Notes under the pieces: generated by a model
Database searches by the model: none
What the model saw: the letters and a program-made list of their open reading frames with translations, nothing else
Told to the model about the DNA's origin: nothing
Position numbers and translations under genes: made by a program
Shown: piece after piece, positions 1 through 9,250 of the stretch
How positions within the stretch are numbered: the stretch's first letter is position 1
How the letters are laid out: every line of letters begins with the position of its first letter
Source: Carnobacteriaceae bacterium zg-84
GTDB lineage: Bacteria; Bacillota; Bacilli; Lactobacillales; Aerococcaceae
Length of the DNA stretch: 64,000 bases
NCBI GenBank assembly: GCA_013874835.1
Contig: CP059430.1
Location: 62,001 to 126,000 of the forward strand
Direction of reading: 5' to 3'

Positions 1-1
1 T

Positions 2-1072
2 AAAAAGAAAGATGTTGTCGTACATAAAGTGGATCGTAATGGCAAAGGATTACAAGGGGCAAACATTGGTGTCTATGAAGGGAATCAATTAATCGATATG
101 TTAGAAACAGACGAAAATGGGAATGTTACATTTTCAAATTTAAATATAGAAAAGCACTATACAATTAAAGAAGTCAAAGCACCAGATGGATTTTTGTTAA
201 ATCCAGAAGTCTATTCTGATGAATTGGGCACTATCACGATTGTAGACGATAAACAACCAACCATACAGTCGAAAGCGACAACGATGTATCATCAAAAACA
301 AAGTTATCCATTTGAGAAACATGTAGAAGCTGTTGTGCTATCCAATTTAGTGAAAGATAAAACATATATGCTTGTAGTAAAACAGCTTGATACATCAGGT
401 AAAGTATTGAAAGAACAACGTCGTTCATTTGTTGCGAACGGTACTCAAGACGAACAGTCCTTCGAGTTTGAAGGGTATGAAGATACAGTTATATATGCAG
501 ATGAATTATATTTGAATGATGTGTTGATTACAACGCATCTTGATTTAAAAAATCAAGATCAAACGGTGTATGCACTACATCCGAAGATTCAAACGTATGT
601 GAATAAAGTGGATGATACTTATGTTGATACAATCAATTATGAGGGGTTTAAACAAGGGGAAGTACTTGTCAAAACATGGATAACACCACTTGGTAAAGAA
701 GATATTGTTGTTGAGCCGACAGAGAAAATTTATTCGGTAGATGAAAAAGGCAGTCTATCTGTTGCGCTAGATAAAGTAAATTTAGATGCTCTTGATGAGG
801 GGAAATATGTAGTAATGGAACAAATTTTTGATTACTCTCAAAAAGAAAAAGGTGCTTTACTTGCTGAACATACGGATACTAATTCGCAAGAACAGTCTTT
901 TGAGAAAGAAGCAACAGAAGAAACAACTCAAACAGTTGAAGAAACGACACAAAAACAAGACGATGCCCTACCAGAAACAGGAGAGCATAATGCTGTGTAT
1001 TTATTGGTTATTGGTAGTGTATGTATTTGTTTAGGTATACGAGGTCTATTGATTAAAAAACTAGAGAAATAA
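2..1072 (+). CDS. LPxTG-anchored surface protein with SpaA/VaFE-type domains (5' truncated)
   Basis: The reading frame is open from the first bases of the window, so this is the C-terminal part of a longer gene; an internal GTG at 29 is not a credible start. The visible part opens with a SpaA/Cna-B-like pilin fold (motif VHKVDRNGKGLQGANIGVYE, ending in TIKEVKAPDGF). A segment resembling the VaFE surface repeat follows (about residues 190-290 of the visible part; VDTINYEGF, YVVMEQIFDY, EHTDTNSQEQSF). A Thr/Glu/Gln-rich stalk leads to LPETG, a hydrophobic helix and a short basic tail (KKLEK), the sortase A wall-anchoring signal. SpaA and VaFE folds usually carry intramolecular isopeptide or ester crosslinks. 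It is probably an adhesin or pilus subunit; the ligand cannot be read from this fragment. Confidence 0.85.
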   Translation, partial: KKKDVVVHKVDRNGKGLQGANIGVYEGNQLIDMLETDENGNVTFSNLNIEKHYTIKEVKAPDGFLLNPEVYSDELGTITIVDDKQPTIQSKATTMYHQKQSYPFEKHVEAVVLSNLVKDKTYMLVVKQLDTSGKVLKEQRRSFVANGTQDEQSFEFEGYEDTVIYADELYLNDVLITTHLDLKNQDQTVYALHPKIQTYVNKVDDTYVDTINYEGFKQGEVLVKTWITPLGKEDIVVEPTEKIYSVDEKGSLSVALDKVNLDALDEGKYVVMEQIFDYSQKEKGALLAEHTDTNSQEQSFEKEATEETTQTVEETTQKQDDALPETGEHNAVYLLVIGSVCICLGIRGLLIKKLEK

Positions 1073-1133
1073 ACGAATTTCATTTAAAATAAAAAGCATC
1101 ACAGAGTCATTATACAGTAAAAGAGGAATAAAC

Positions 1134-2561
1134 ATGGAAGATGCTTTATATTGGGCAAAACAAATTCAAAAAGGTGCTATATCTGCTGAAGAACTGTTAT
1201 TAGAAACGATAAAAAAGATAGAGAATATCAATCCACAATTAAATGCTGTTGTGCGCACACGATACGATAAAGCTTTATATGAAATACAGACAAGACCATT
1301 ATCTAAGACAATGTATAAAGGTGTGCCTATTTTATTAAAAGATTTAGGACAAAATCTAAAAGGAGAACTTAATACATGTGGTAGTTCTTTGTTACAAAAC
1401 AATGTATCTAATCATACAGACAATCTCGTTAAAAAAATAGAAGAATTAGGATTTATTGTGATTGGGCAAACAAACGCAGCAGAGTTTGGATTTACTAATT
1501 TTACAGACAATATGTTATATGGTACGACAAGAAATCCTGTTGATATGACAAGACATGCGGGCGGTTCCAGTGGAGGTGCTGCTAGTGCGGTTGCCGGTGA
1601 TATGATTCCTTTGGCTCTGGCAAGTGACGGAGGAGGGTCAATTCGTATTCCGGCTAGTTGGACAGGTACAATCGGACTAAAGCCGAGCAGAGGGCGTATT
1701 CCTGTTGGACCATTTAGTTACCGAGGGTGGCAAGGAGCATCTATTCATTTTGCTATTACAAAAAGCGTACGAGATACAAAAGACTTATTCTATGCACTTC
1801 AAACAGAACAGTGGGAAAGTCCCTTTACCTTGCCTTTAAATAAAGAGCTACCTATGATTAAGCCTTTAAAAATTGCATATAGCACCAAGTCACCGGTAGG
1901 AACACCGGTTTCGGATGCTGCGAAAAATGCTGTTTATTATACAGTACAAATGCTAAAAGAACTGGGTTGTATTGTAGAAGAAGCAACACCTAAATTAGAC
2001 GGTATTGGATTGATGCAAAGTTATTATATGATGAATAGTGCAGAAACAGCAGCGATGTTTTGCGATATGGAAATGTCTTTAAAGCGTCCTTTAACACGAG
2101 AGGATATGAATATAATGGCATGGATTATTTATCAATCAGGTAAAGATTTACTAGCGAGTGATTATACAAAAGCTCTATCTTGTTGGGACAGTGCTGCAGC
2201 GGTAGTGACTGATTTTCATGAAGAATATGATGTGTTTTTGCAACCAAGTACAGCAGATGTAGCGCCTAAACTAACAGAATATGGTATACAACATAAATTG
2301 TTTGAAAAAATGGCAAATGATGTGGAAAGTACGACATCTACTAAAAGAAAATTAGATATTGTTTGGGAGATGTTTTTAAAAGGATTAACATTAACACCTT
2401 TTACCCAACAGGCCAATTTGACGGGACAACCTGCTATTAGTTTACCGATATATCAAACCAAAAACGGATTACCACTTGGTGTACAGTTGACGGCTAGAAA
2501 AGGGCGAGAAGACATTTTATTTGCTTTATCAGAACAGTTGGAACCTTATTTCCTTTCATAG
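1134..2561 (+). CDS. Amidase signature family protein
   Basis: 475 aa, the usual length for a stand-alone amidase. The amidase signature Ser-Ser-Lys triad is visible: Lys in ILLKDLG (about residue 69), and the glycine/serine-rich core GGSSGGAASAVAG with DGGGSIRIPASW (residues about 143-180). The family hydrolyses carboxamides; GatA is its best known member. No gatC or gatB lies next to it and the C-terminal half differs from GatA, so I call a general amidase rather than the tRNA amidotransferase subunit. The ATG follows AGAGGAATAAAC. It stands alone between the adhesin and the SRP RNA. Substrate unknown. Confidence 0.85.
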   Translation: MEDALYWAKQIQKGAISAEELLLETIKKIENINPQLNAVVRTRYDKALYEIQTRPLSKTMYKGVPILLKDLGQNLKGELNTCGSSLLQNNVSNHTDNLVKKIEELGFIVIGQTNAAEFGFTNFTDNMLYGTTRNPVDMTRHAGGSSGGAASAVAGDMIPLALASDGGGSIRIPASWTGTIGLKPSRGRIPVGPFSYRGWQGASIHFAITKSVRDTKDLFYALQTEQWESPFTLPLNKELPMIKPLKIAYSTKSPVGTPVSDAAKNAVYYTVQMLKELGCIVEEATPKLDGIGLMQSYYMMNSAETAAMFCDMEMSLKRPLTREDMNIMAWIIYQSGKDLLASDYTKALSCWDSAAAVVTDFHEEYDVFLQPSTADVAPKLTEYGIQHKLFEKMANDVESTTSTKRKLDIVWEMFLKGLTLTPFTQQANLTGQPAISLPIYQTKNGLPLGVQLTARKGREDILFALSEQLEPYFLS

Positions 2562-2779
2562 ATAATAATGCGGTATCAAAGGTATTTATTAGTCAAAAGT
2601 GTATTTTCGATTTTTACTTGTCGTAGTATATAAATGGGTTATAGAAATGAATGTTTATGTATTATTTTAAGAATTCTTGAATTCGACAAAAATAGTCGGA
2701 TTTTTCTGTCAAATAGATGATTAAAAAGAAAATTTAGAGAAATCCTGTATTCTTAGTGGAAAAATAAAAAAGAATTTGT

Positions 2780-2785
2780 TATAAT
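2780..2785 (+). promoter_or_regulatory. -10 box of the SRP RNA promoter
   Basis: A perfect TATAAT preceded by TTTGT lies about 6 bases before the first base of the SRP RNA stem. No good -35 is seen at 17 bp, so the -10 is the main signal. Confidence 0.6.
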
Positions 2786-2790
2786 ATCGA

Positions 2791-2875
2791 AGTACGGCAA
2801 TGAGAAGCTTATGAACCGAGTCAGATCCGGAAGGAAGCAGCTATAAATAGGATTTCTCATGTGCTGTACTTTTTT
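2791..2875 (+). ncRNA. ffs: Signal recognition particle RNA, small bacterial (4.5S-like) type
   Basis: The hallmark GTCAGATCCGGAAGGAAGCA, which forms the GGAA tetraloop and the Ffh-binding asymmetric loop, is present at 2820-2839. The outer helix closes between AGTACGGC (2791-2798) and GCTGTACT (2863-2870) and is followed directly by a T-run that serves as terminator. It partners Ffh in co-translational membrane targeting. The roughly 80 nt size lacks an Alu domain, as expected for Lactobacillales and unlike the long RNA of Bacillus. End positions are accurate to a few bases. Confidence 0.95.
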
Positions 2876-2937
2876 GCGGAAACATAAAAAATCGAAGAAG
2901 TAAATAAATCTGTTTACTCTAAGGAAGGGTGTAAATT

Positions 2938-4227
2938 ATGGCATCAGTAGTAGTTGTTGGAACCCAATGGGGCGATGAGGGAAAAGGTAAAATTACCGAC
3001 TTTTTAAGTGAAAATGCAGAGGTTATCGCACGTTATCAAGGTGGAGATAATGCAGGACATACAATTAAGTTTGGTGGTGTTACGTATAAATTGCATCTCA
3101 TTCCATCAGGTATCTTTTATCCAGAAAAGATTAGTGTTATTGGGAACGGAGTTGTTGTAAACCCTAAATCTTTAGTAACAGAATTAGCATATTTAGCAGA
3201 AAGAAATGTTGATACAAAAAATTTACGTATTTCTTCTCGTGCACATGTGATTTTGCCGTACCACATTTTATTAGATACATTACAAGAACAATCTAAAGGT
3301 GATAATAAAATAGGTACAACGAATAAAGGGATTGGACCTGCTTATATGGATAAAGCAGCTCGTATCGGTATTCGTATGGCAGATTTATTAGATAAAGAAA
3401 TATTTGAAGAACGTTTACGTACGAATTTAGAAGAAAAAAATAGATTATTTGAAAAATTATATCAAGCAGAACCATTAAAATTTGAAGATATATTTGAAGA
3501 ATATTATGAATATGGACAACAAATTAAACAATATGTTTGTGATACATCTGTAATTTTAAATGATGCATTGGATCAAGGTAAACGTGTATTGTTTGAAGGT
3601 GCCCAAGGTGTCATGTTAGATATTGACCAAGGAACATATCCATTTGTGACATCATCTAATCCGGTAGCTGGTGGTGTAACCATTGGTAGTGGTGTTGGAC
3701 CGTCAAAAATCACAAAAGTTGTTGGCGTTTGTAAAGCATACACATCGCGTGTAGGAGATGGACCATTCCCAACAGAATTATTTGATGAAGTCGGAAATCG
3801 TATCCGTGAAATTGGTCGTGAGTATGGAACAACAACAGGTCGACCAAGACGTATTGGATGGTTTGATAGTGTTGTGATGCGTCATGCAAGACGTGTATCG
3901 GGTATTACGAATTTATCTTTAAACTGTTTAGATGTTTTAAGTGGTTTAGATGAAGTTAAAATTTGTGTTGCTTATGAGAAAGCAAATGGCGAACGAATTG
4001 AACACTATCCAGCAAGTTTAAAAGAATTGTCAGAGTGTACACCTGTGTATGAAGTGTTACCGGGTTGGTCTGAAGACATTACAAGTTGCCGTACATTAGA
4101 AGATTTGCCAGAAAATGCACGTCAATATTTACGTCGTGTATCAGAATTAGTTGGTGTACGTATTTCAACATTTTCTGTTGGTCCAGATAGAGATCAAACG
4201 AATGTGTTGGAAAGTGTTTGGGGATAA
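2938..4227 (+). CDS. purA: Adenylosuccinate synthase
   Basis: 429 aa, full family length. It catalyses the GTP-dependent condensation of IMP with aspartate, the first committed step to AMP. The N-terminal GTP-binding loop [11 protein letters not shown] (residues 8-18) with the catalytic Asp and the HTIKFGG segment are visible, as are the IMP-binding [16 protein letters not shown] (about residue 125) and the C-terminal [12 protein letters not shown]. The ATG is preceded by AAGGAAGGG. It stands alone downstream of the SRP RNA and ends in its own terminator; no other purine genes are nearby. Confidence 0.98.
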   Translation: MASVVVVGTQWGDEGKGKITDFLSENAEVIARYQGGDNAGHTIKFGGVTYKLHLIPSGIFYPEKISVIGNGVVVNPKSLVTELAYLAERNVDTKNLRISSRAHVILPYHILLDTLQEQSKGDNKIGTTNKGIGPAYMDKAARIGIRMADLLDKEIFEERLRTNLEEKNRLFEKLYQAEPLKFEDIFEEYYEYGQQIKQYVCDTSVILNDALDQGKRVLFEGAQGVMLDIDQGTYPFVTSSNPVAGGVTIGSGVGPSKITKVVGVCKAYTSRVGDGPFPTELFDEVGNRIREIGREYGTTTGRPRRIGWFDSVVMRHARRVSGITNLSLNCLDVLSGLDEVKICVAYEKANGERIEHYPASLKELSECTPVYEVLPGWSEDITSCRTLEDLPENARQYLRRVSELVGVRISTFSVGPDRDQTNVLESVWG

Positions 4228-4235
4228 TGACAAAG

Positions 4236-4262
4236 GCACGGTACTTAGTATCGTGCTTTTTT
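4236..4262 (+). terminator. Rho-independent terminator of purA
   Basis: GCACGGTA and TATCGTGC form an 8 bp stem (one G-T pair) followed by six T. Confidence 0.85.
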
Positions 4263-4296
4263 ATGATAAAAATGTGTAGAGTAAGAAAGGAATAGT

Positions 4297-5457
4297 ATGG
4301 AAAAAGCTTATATCACACGACAAAGTGCTCAAAAAATAAAAAGAGGTAACCCTTTATTAGTAGAAAAAGACTTTTCTTCTATATCATTTGCAGAGGGAAA
4401 AGTAGTGGCTTTGTACGATGAGCGACAACAATTCGTTGCACAAGCATTATTAGGGAAGCAGAACAAAGGGATTGGATTTGTCTTTAGTCAAAACCCAAAA
4501 GAAACACTATCCGCTAGTTTTTTTGAAAATTTATTGTATAAGGTGTATCAACGAAAACAATCTTTGGTGATTTCTTCTACTGCTTATCGTTTGTATAATG
4601 GGGAAGCAGATGGATTAGGAGGATTTACGATTGATATGTATGAGGGAGTTGCAGTTTTTTCATGGTATACGCAAGCGATTTATGCTTATGCGGATATAAT
4701 TATAGAAGTCTTTTTAAAAGTTGTGACAGAGTGCCAATCTGTTTATGAAAAATTGAGATATGAGAATCCTCTATTTGTATCACGTTTTGTCACTGGCCAA
4801 CCTATTGAGCGATTAATCATTGAAGAAAATGGTGTAAAATTTGCGACATATATGGACGACGGTTTAATGACCGGAATTTTTTTAGATCAAAGAGAAGTAA
4901 GAGCATATTTAAAAGAAAAATGTCGAGGTAAATCGGTATTGAATACTTTTAGTTATACAGGAGCATTTTCGGTTGCGGCCGCTGTTGGTGGAGCAAGTCA
5001 GACGACAAGTGTGGATGTAGCGAAACGAAGTATTGAAAAAACGACAGAACAATTTGATGTGAATGGTTTGTCCATGGATTCTCAAAAACTATATGTTATG
5101 GATGTTTTTGATTATTTCAAATATGCGAAGAAAAAAGAGTTAGTATTTGATTGGGTTGTACTGGATCCACCAAGTTTTGCCAGAACGAAGAAAAGAACAT
5201 TTTCTGTGGCAAAAAATTATACAGAATTACTCGAAGATGCCATTCATATAACATCAAAACATGGCTACATTGTTGCATCAACAAATGCCTCAAATGTGTC
5301 ATATACAGATTTTGTTGCAATGATTGATAAAGCCTTTAAACGACTAAAAAGAGCCTATACGATTGAAAAAGTATTTAGGCTACCAGAAGATTTTACGACT
5401 TTAAAACAAGTTGAATTATCGAACTATTTAAAAGTTATCATTTTGAAAGTAGACTAA
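4297..5457 (+). CDS. Class I SAM-dependent rRNA methyltransferase (RlmI/YwbD-like)
   Basis: 386 aa. The N-terminal 75 residues look like a PUA RNA-binding domain (IKRGNPLLVEKDF, VVALYDERQQFVAQALLG). The C-terminal half is a Rossmann methyltransferase with LNTFSYTGAFSVAAA (about residue 210) for SAM binding and VVLDPPSFARTKKR (about residue 288) as the DPP catalytic motif typical of COG1092 rRNA cytosine-C5 methyltransferases. The exact target base cannot be decided: E. coli RlmI acts on 23S C1962, while Gram-positive homologues are less studied. The start ATG follows AAGAAAGGAAT. Monocistronic between the purA terminator and the repeat islet. Confidence 0.85.
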   Translation: MEKAYITRQSAQKIKRGNPLLVEKDFSSISFAEGKVVALYDERQQFVAQALLGKQNKGIGFVFSQNPKETLSASFFENLLYKVYQRKQSLVISSTAYRLYNGEADGLGGFTIDMYEGVAVFSWYTQAIYAYADIIIEVFLKVVTECQSVYEKLRYENPLFVSRFVTGQPIERLIIEENGVKFATYMDDGLMTGIFLDQREVRAYLKEKCRGKSVLNTFSYTGAFSVAAAVGGASQTTSVDVAKRSIEKTTEQFDVNGLSMDSQKLYVMDVFDYFKYAKKKELVFDWVVLDPPSFARTKKRTFSVAKNYTELLEDAIHITSKHGYIVASTNASNVSYTDFVAMIDKAFKRLKRAYTIEKVFRLPEDFTTLKQVELSNYLKVIILKVD

Positions 5458-5477
5458 AGAGAAAATGTGATGATACA

Positions 5478-5644
5478 GGCTGACCCAAAAGTCAGTATAT
5501 GATAAAAGCGGAGAAAACAAACAGTGTTAGGCTGTTTGTCTTCTCCGCTTTAGTTTTGATGTCATCATATTTTTCAAAAAGCTAAATTTATCGTGTCATG
5601 ATTTTTGACCCTACCTCGTCTTTATTTTGACTTTTAGGTTAGCC
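5478..5644. repeat. MITE-like repeat, copy 1 (167 bp)
   Basis: The element begins GGCTGACCCAAAAGTCA and ends TGACTTTTAGGTTAGCC, a 17 bp terminal inverted repeat with two mismatches. Inside it, AGCGGAGA...ACAAACAG pairs with CTGTTTGT...TCTCCGCT to form a strong central hairpin. It contains no ORF. A second copy lies at 7260-7427 in the same orientation, differing at three positions (two substitutions, one T insertion). No clear target-site duplication is seen. It is probably a non-autonomous transposable element or a structured intergenic repeat. Confidence 0.8.
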
Positions 5645-5821
5645 GTATTTGTAGAGATAAAAAGACAATTGTTATAAAAAATAGTATTAGACTAGCGTTT
5701 TCAAAAAGACACCTCGCATATAAATAGTGGTGGTTCTCTTTATGTGCTGACTGTTAAGACAGCACACGTTTAATCGTATATATTTAAGGTCAACCATTTC
5801 TAAAAGATTAAAATTAAAGCG

Positions 5822-5849
5822 TTGACAAAATTATAAAAAAAGTTAAAAT
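5822..5849 (+). promoter_or_regulatory. Promoter of the secreted-protein gene
   Basis: TTGACA at 5822-5827 is followed after 16 bp by TAAAAT (5844-5849). The leader to the ATG at 5974 is about 115 nt and very A/T-rich. Between the repeat end (5644) and this promoter I see nothing else with a clear function. Confidence 0.5.
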
Positions 5850-5973
5850 AATAATAATATAATAAAAAGATGTGGATAAAATGTACTATAGAAATTGTTA
5901 TAGGTACAAAAATGGGGATATTTTATTGGATTAGATTATAGAACTTTATTTAATGATAAAAGGAGGAAATATT

Positions 5974-6618
5974 ATGAAAAAAGTGATAAGTGTTGTTACG
6001 TTTTTGATTATTTTATTATTTATAAATTTTGGGTTTGTCAGTGCAGAAGAGGCAGATTTTAATATCCAAAATTTAGATGTTACTGTTGTAAATGTAGATG
6101 ATTTACAGTTGCGTCAGGTAGGAGATAAAATAGAGTTAACAAGTGATAAAGTAAAAGTGCTTAATGTTACACATAAACAGACTTTAAGTACGTTTGCTAG
6201 AAAATCATATACAGCTGGTTACGAAATTGAAATACCGTTGGAAAAAAACACCATTGGTGAAGATAGAGATGTTGATGGAAGTAGTAAGTATATCGCAGGG
6301 GTCAAAGCTGAACTATATGTTGATTATGATGTAAGTTCTAATAATGAAAAAATTAGAGTGAATAGAATTTACGGTAGTTGGAAACCTGGTGATATATATT
6401 ATCTTATAAGTAGAAAAGTAGGATGTCACTCAGGTTCGGGTACTGGAAAACTTTTTCAAACAGATGTATCTACTAATTCATTTAGCTATTCGTTAAATTG
6501 GGGATATAATGTTAGATTGTGGGGACCATTATCTCCAAGAGCTTGGAGTGAAGCAGTATCTAGAGTTTCTGGTATGAGTGGAACGTATTTAATAAAAATC
6601 GAATTTCCTTTTTCTTAA
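5974..6618 (+). CDS. Uncharacterised secreted protein
   Basis: 214 aa from the ATG at 5974, chosen because AGGAGG sits 6 bases before it and because a classic signal peptide starts there (MKKVISVVTFLIILLFINFG, cleavage near VSA-EE). No transmembrane helix or wall anchor follows, so it should be released. The mature part is mixed beta-like, with one Cys (VGCHSGSGTGK) and a Trp/Ser-rich end. I do not recognise the family. It is followed 23 bases later by a small membrane protein, and both lie between two direct repeats, which suggests an acquired two-gene module. A secreted effector with membrane-bound partner is possible but unproven. Confidence 0.7.
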   Translation: MKKVISVVTFLIILLFINFGFVSAEEADFNIQNLDVTVVNVDDLQLRQVGDKIELTSDKVKVLNVTHKQTLSTFARKSYTAGYEIEIPLEKNTIGEDRDVDGSSKYIAGVKAELYVDYDVSSNNEKIRVNRIYGSWKPGDIYYLISRKVGCHSGSGTGKLFQTDVSTNSFSYSLNWGYNVRLWGPLSPRAWSEAVSRVSGMSGTYLIKIEFPFS

Positions 6619-6641
6619 AATTCTATAGGGAGTGATGTATC

Positions 6642-7043
6642 ATGCGATTGTATCGATATTATATATCTATTCTTTTTTATATTGCGTTTTTATTCGTCAC
6701 GCCATATTGTGTTGAAGAGATAAATACTCTTGTACAACGAGGAAATACCGTGGGGCTGATTATTACCGGAGGACTATTTTGTTTCGGGATATTCGCACAT
6801 CTACTATTATTCAAAGCCACCGTTTTGGAGCGAGCGTTTAAATATAAACGTATCTTTATCATTTATATAGTAGGTATTGTTTTAACGCTGTTGTTTTGGA
6901 CAGTTTACCCACATCCTTGGGTTGCTAGGAATATCATTTTGTGCTTGTCATTATGGATGCTGACAGAAAGAGTGCTAGTAATGAGTTCGATTATTTTGAT
7001 GAGTAGTTTTATTTTTATATCAAGAAAATTCCCTAGGGAGTAA
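6642..7043 (+). CDS. Small hydrophobic membrane protein, unknown function
   Basis: 133 aa with four probable membrane segments (about residues 5-22, 38-57, 70-88 and 98-127) and short basic loops (RAFKYKR, RKFPRE). The start ATG follows AGGGAGTGATGTATC. It is very likely co-transcribed with the secreted protein 23 bp upstream, and a long stem-loop follows. I do not recognise a family. Its position suggests an immunity, export or regulatory partner of the secreted protein, but nothing in the sequence proves it. Confidence 0.65.
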   Translation: MRLYRYYISILFYIAFLFVTPYCVEEINTLVQRGNTVGLIITGGLFCFGIFAHLLLFKATVLERAFKYKRIFIIYIVGIVLTLLFWTVYPHPWVARNIILCLSLWMLTERVLVMSSIILMSSFIFISRKFPRE

Positions 7044-7079
7044 GTCAAAAGTATTCTAGGATGAAAAAAATATGATAAA

Positions 7080-7135
7080 AAAGATAGAGTGATATTTTTG
7101 TGAGTTTATCACTGAAATGTTTCTCTATCTTTTAT
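7080..7135 (+). terminator. Stem-loop terminator after the small membrane protein
   Basis: AAAGATAGAG (7080-7089) pairs with CTCTATCTTT (7123-7132), and AGTGATA inside it pairs with TATCACT, giving a long bulged hairpin with T at its end. Confidence 0.6.
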
Positions 7136-7259
7136 TTATGTCAATATATAAGATATTTTCAAACAGTATCAGTATAATATACGCTCGTTATTTTGATGTT
7201 TTTCATTAAATCGTCTTAGTAGAAGAATTTTACATATAAAACTAGGTCAAAAAAATAAA

Positions 7260-7427
7260 GGCTGACCCAAAAGTCAGTATATGATAAAAGCGGAGAAAAC
7301 AAACAGTGTTAGGCTGTTTGTTTTCTCCGCTTTAGTTTTGATGTCATCATATTTTTCAAAAAGCTAAATTTATCGTGTCATGATTTTTTGACCCTACCTC
7401 GTCTTTGTTTTGACTTTTAGGTTAGCC
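7260..7427. repeat. MITE-like repeat, copy 2 (168 bp)
   Basis: Same orientation and about 98% identity to the copy at 5478-5644, with the same imperfect 17 bp terminal inverted repeats and internal hairpin. The pair bounds a 1.6 kb segment holding the secreted protein and the membrane protein. The 100 or so bases on its left hold only A/T-rich sequence. Confidence 0.8.
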
Positions 7428-7441
7428 GTTCTTTTGACGAT

Positions 7442-7478
7442 GCTCTTTACCAACATGAGTTGATAAAGAGCCATTTTT
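7442..7478 (+). terminator. Terminator-like hairpin between the repeat and the ABC exporter operon
   Basis: GCTCTTTACCAAC and GTTGATAAAGAGC form a 13 bp stem (one G-T pair) with an ATGA loop. A T-run follows on the plus strand, so it would stop transcripts coming from the islet towards the exporter genes. Confidence 0.6.
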
Positions 7479-7498
7479 TCGCTTTCTTTATATTAGCA

Positions 7499-9250
7499 CT
7501 ACTGTTCAAATTGAGCACGATATAGTCCGGCATAAAATCCATTTGCTTGTAATAATTCGTCATGTGTTCCTTGCTCGATAACATTTCCTTGTTGCATCAC
7601 AAGGATTTTATCCGCATCACGAATAGTTGATAGACGATGTGCAATAACAAAGGATGTTTTATTTGCCATAATATGATCCATTGCAGATTGTATTTGCATT
7701 TCGGTACGTGTATCAATATTTGATGTTGCTTCATCAAGAATAAAAATAGACGGTCCTGCTAAAATGGCACGAGCAATCGTTAATAATTGTTTTTGCCCTT
7801 GTGAGATATTATCGGATTCTTCGGTGATGATTGTATCGTAACCATGTGGCAATTTACGAATAAAATCATCAGCAAATGCTTGTTTTGCTGCGGATACTAC
7901 TTCTTCATCTGTTGCGTCTTGTTTAGCGTAACGAATATTTTCACGAATAGTTCCGTTAAATAACCACGTATCTTGCAGTACCATACCGACATTATCACGA
8001 AGCGATTGTTTACTATAGTTTGAAATGTCGTGTCCGTCAATAAAAATTTTACCACCTGTAATATCATAAAAACGCATGAGCAAATTGATAACAGTTGTCT
8101 TTCCTGCTCCTGTTGGGCCGACAATCGCCACAGTTTGTCCGGCTTTCACATGGATATTCAAATCTTTCATCAGTGGTTTGTCGATACTGTATCCAAACGA
8201 TACATGGTCGAAGTCAACTTGTCCGTCAACTTTTGGTAATTCAGGTTTTTCTTCCATTTCCATTTCGGGAGCATCTAGTAAATCAAAGACACGTTGACAC
8301 GCAGCACTCATAGCTTGCATTAAGCCAATCATATTTGCTACATCTCCCATTGGACGACTTAGTTGTTGTGTATATTGTAATAAAGCTTGAATACTTCCGA
8401 CAGATAAAGCTCCCGCACTAACTGACAAGCCGCCGATAACAGCGATAAAGACATAAACTATATTGTTAATAAGACGAGAAATAGGATACATCATGCCAGA
8501 TAGAAATTGTGCTTTCCAACTAGCTTGGTATAATTTGTCATTCATGGCTTTAAATTTATCCATAGAACGTTCTTCATAACTGAACGATTTGACAATTTCA
8601 TGACCTGTATAATGTTCTTCAATATAACCGTTTAAGGCGCCTAAACGATTTTGTTGTTTAACATATAATACTTGTGAATGTTTTGTAATATATGAAATAA
8701 CCATTGAAGATAAAGGAATACCCAAAATACCTAATAAAGCAATACCCCAATGAATAGTGAACATCATATAAACAATACCAATTAGTGTAAAAACAGACGT
8801 TAAAATTTGGGTTGTAATTTGTCCGAGAGCATTATCAATAGTTTGCATATCATTTGTTGCACGACTCAGTAAATCACCTTTTGAGTTTTCATCGTAGTAA
8901 CGAATAGACACACGTACTAATTTTTCTTTAACTTCTTTTTGTAGTCGATACATAATATCCGCTTGAATAATGGATAAAATATATTTTCCTAAAAAGTTCA
9001 AAGCTGCAGCAAGAACATACAAAATAATCAGTGTTTGAGCGATTTGCCATAATCCGTTGAAGTCGACTTGTTGATTTTGTGAAAAGCTATCAAAAATCAG
9101 TGTGGTAGCTCCTCCTAAAATTTTAGGGAGTTGTACATCCATAAAGACTGACAGGATAGTAATGATAATAATAGCAACGAGTGCTAAAGAATAGCGCTTC
9201 ATATATGTTAATAAACGTAAAAGTGCTTTTTGATGTTGTTTTTTATCCAT
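7499..9250 (-). CDS. Multidrug-type ABC exporter, ATP-binding/permease half with consensus catalytic site
   Basis: 583 aa from the ATG at 9250, supported by GGAGG eight bases upstream and by an 8 bp overlap with the gene before it. Six membrane segments fill the first 320 residues (ABC exporter type IV fold). The C-terminal nucleotide-binding domain has Walker A GPTGAGKT (about residue 378), signature NISQGQKQ, Walker B FILDEATSNID with the catalytic Glu, and the H-loop AHRLSTI. With the upstream gene it should form a heterodimeric exporter of the LmrCD/BmrCD kind acting on drugs or lipids. The substrate is not readable. The pair is transcribed with a MarR regulator, as usual for efflux pumps. 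Confidence 0.9.
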   Translation of the reverse strand: MDKKQHQKALLRLLTYMKRYSLALVAIIIITILSVFMDVQLPKILGGATTLIFDSFSQNQQVDFNGLWQIAQTLIILYVLAAALNFLGKYILSIIQADIMYRLQKEVKEKLVRVSIRYYDENSKGDLLSRATNDMQTIDNALGQITTQILTSVFTLIGIVYMMFTIHWGIALLGILGIPLSSMVISYITKHSQVLYVKQQNRLGALNGYIEEHYTGHEIVKSFSYEERSMDKFKAMNDKLYQASWKAQFLSGMMYPISRLINNIVYVFIAVIGGLSVSAGALSVGSIQALLQYTQQLSRPMGDVANMIGLMQAMSAACQRVFDLLDAPEMEMEEKPELPKVDGQVDFDHVSFGYSIDKPLMKDLNIHVKAGQTVAIVGPTGAGKTTVINLLMRFYDITGGKIFIDGHDISNYSKQSLRDNVGMVLQDTWLFNGTIRENIRYAKQDATDEEVVSAAKQAFADDFIRKLPHGYDTIITEESDNISQGQKQLLTIARAILAGPSIFILDEATSNIDTRTEMQIQSAMDHIMANKTSFVIAHRLSTIRDADKILVMQQGNVIEQGTHDELLQANGFYAGLYRAQFEQ

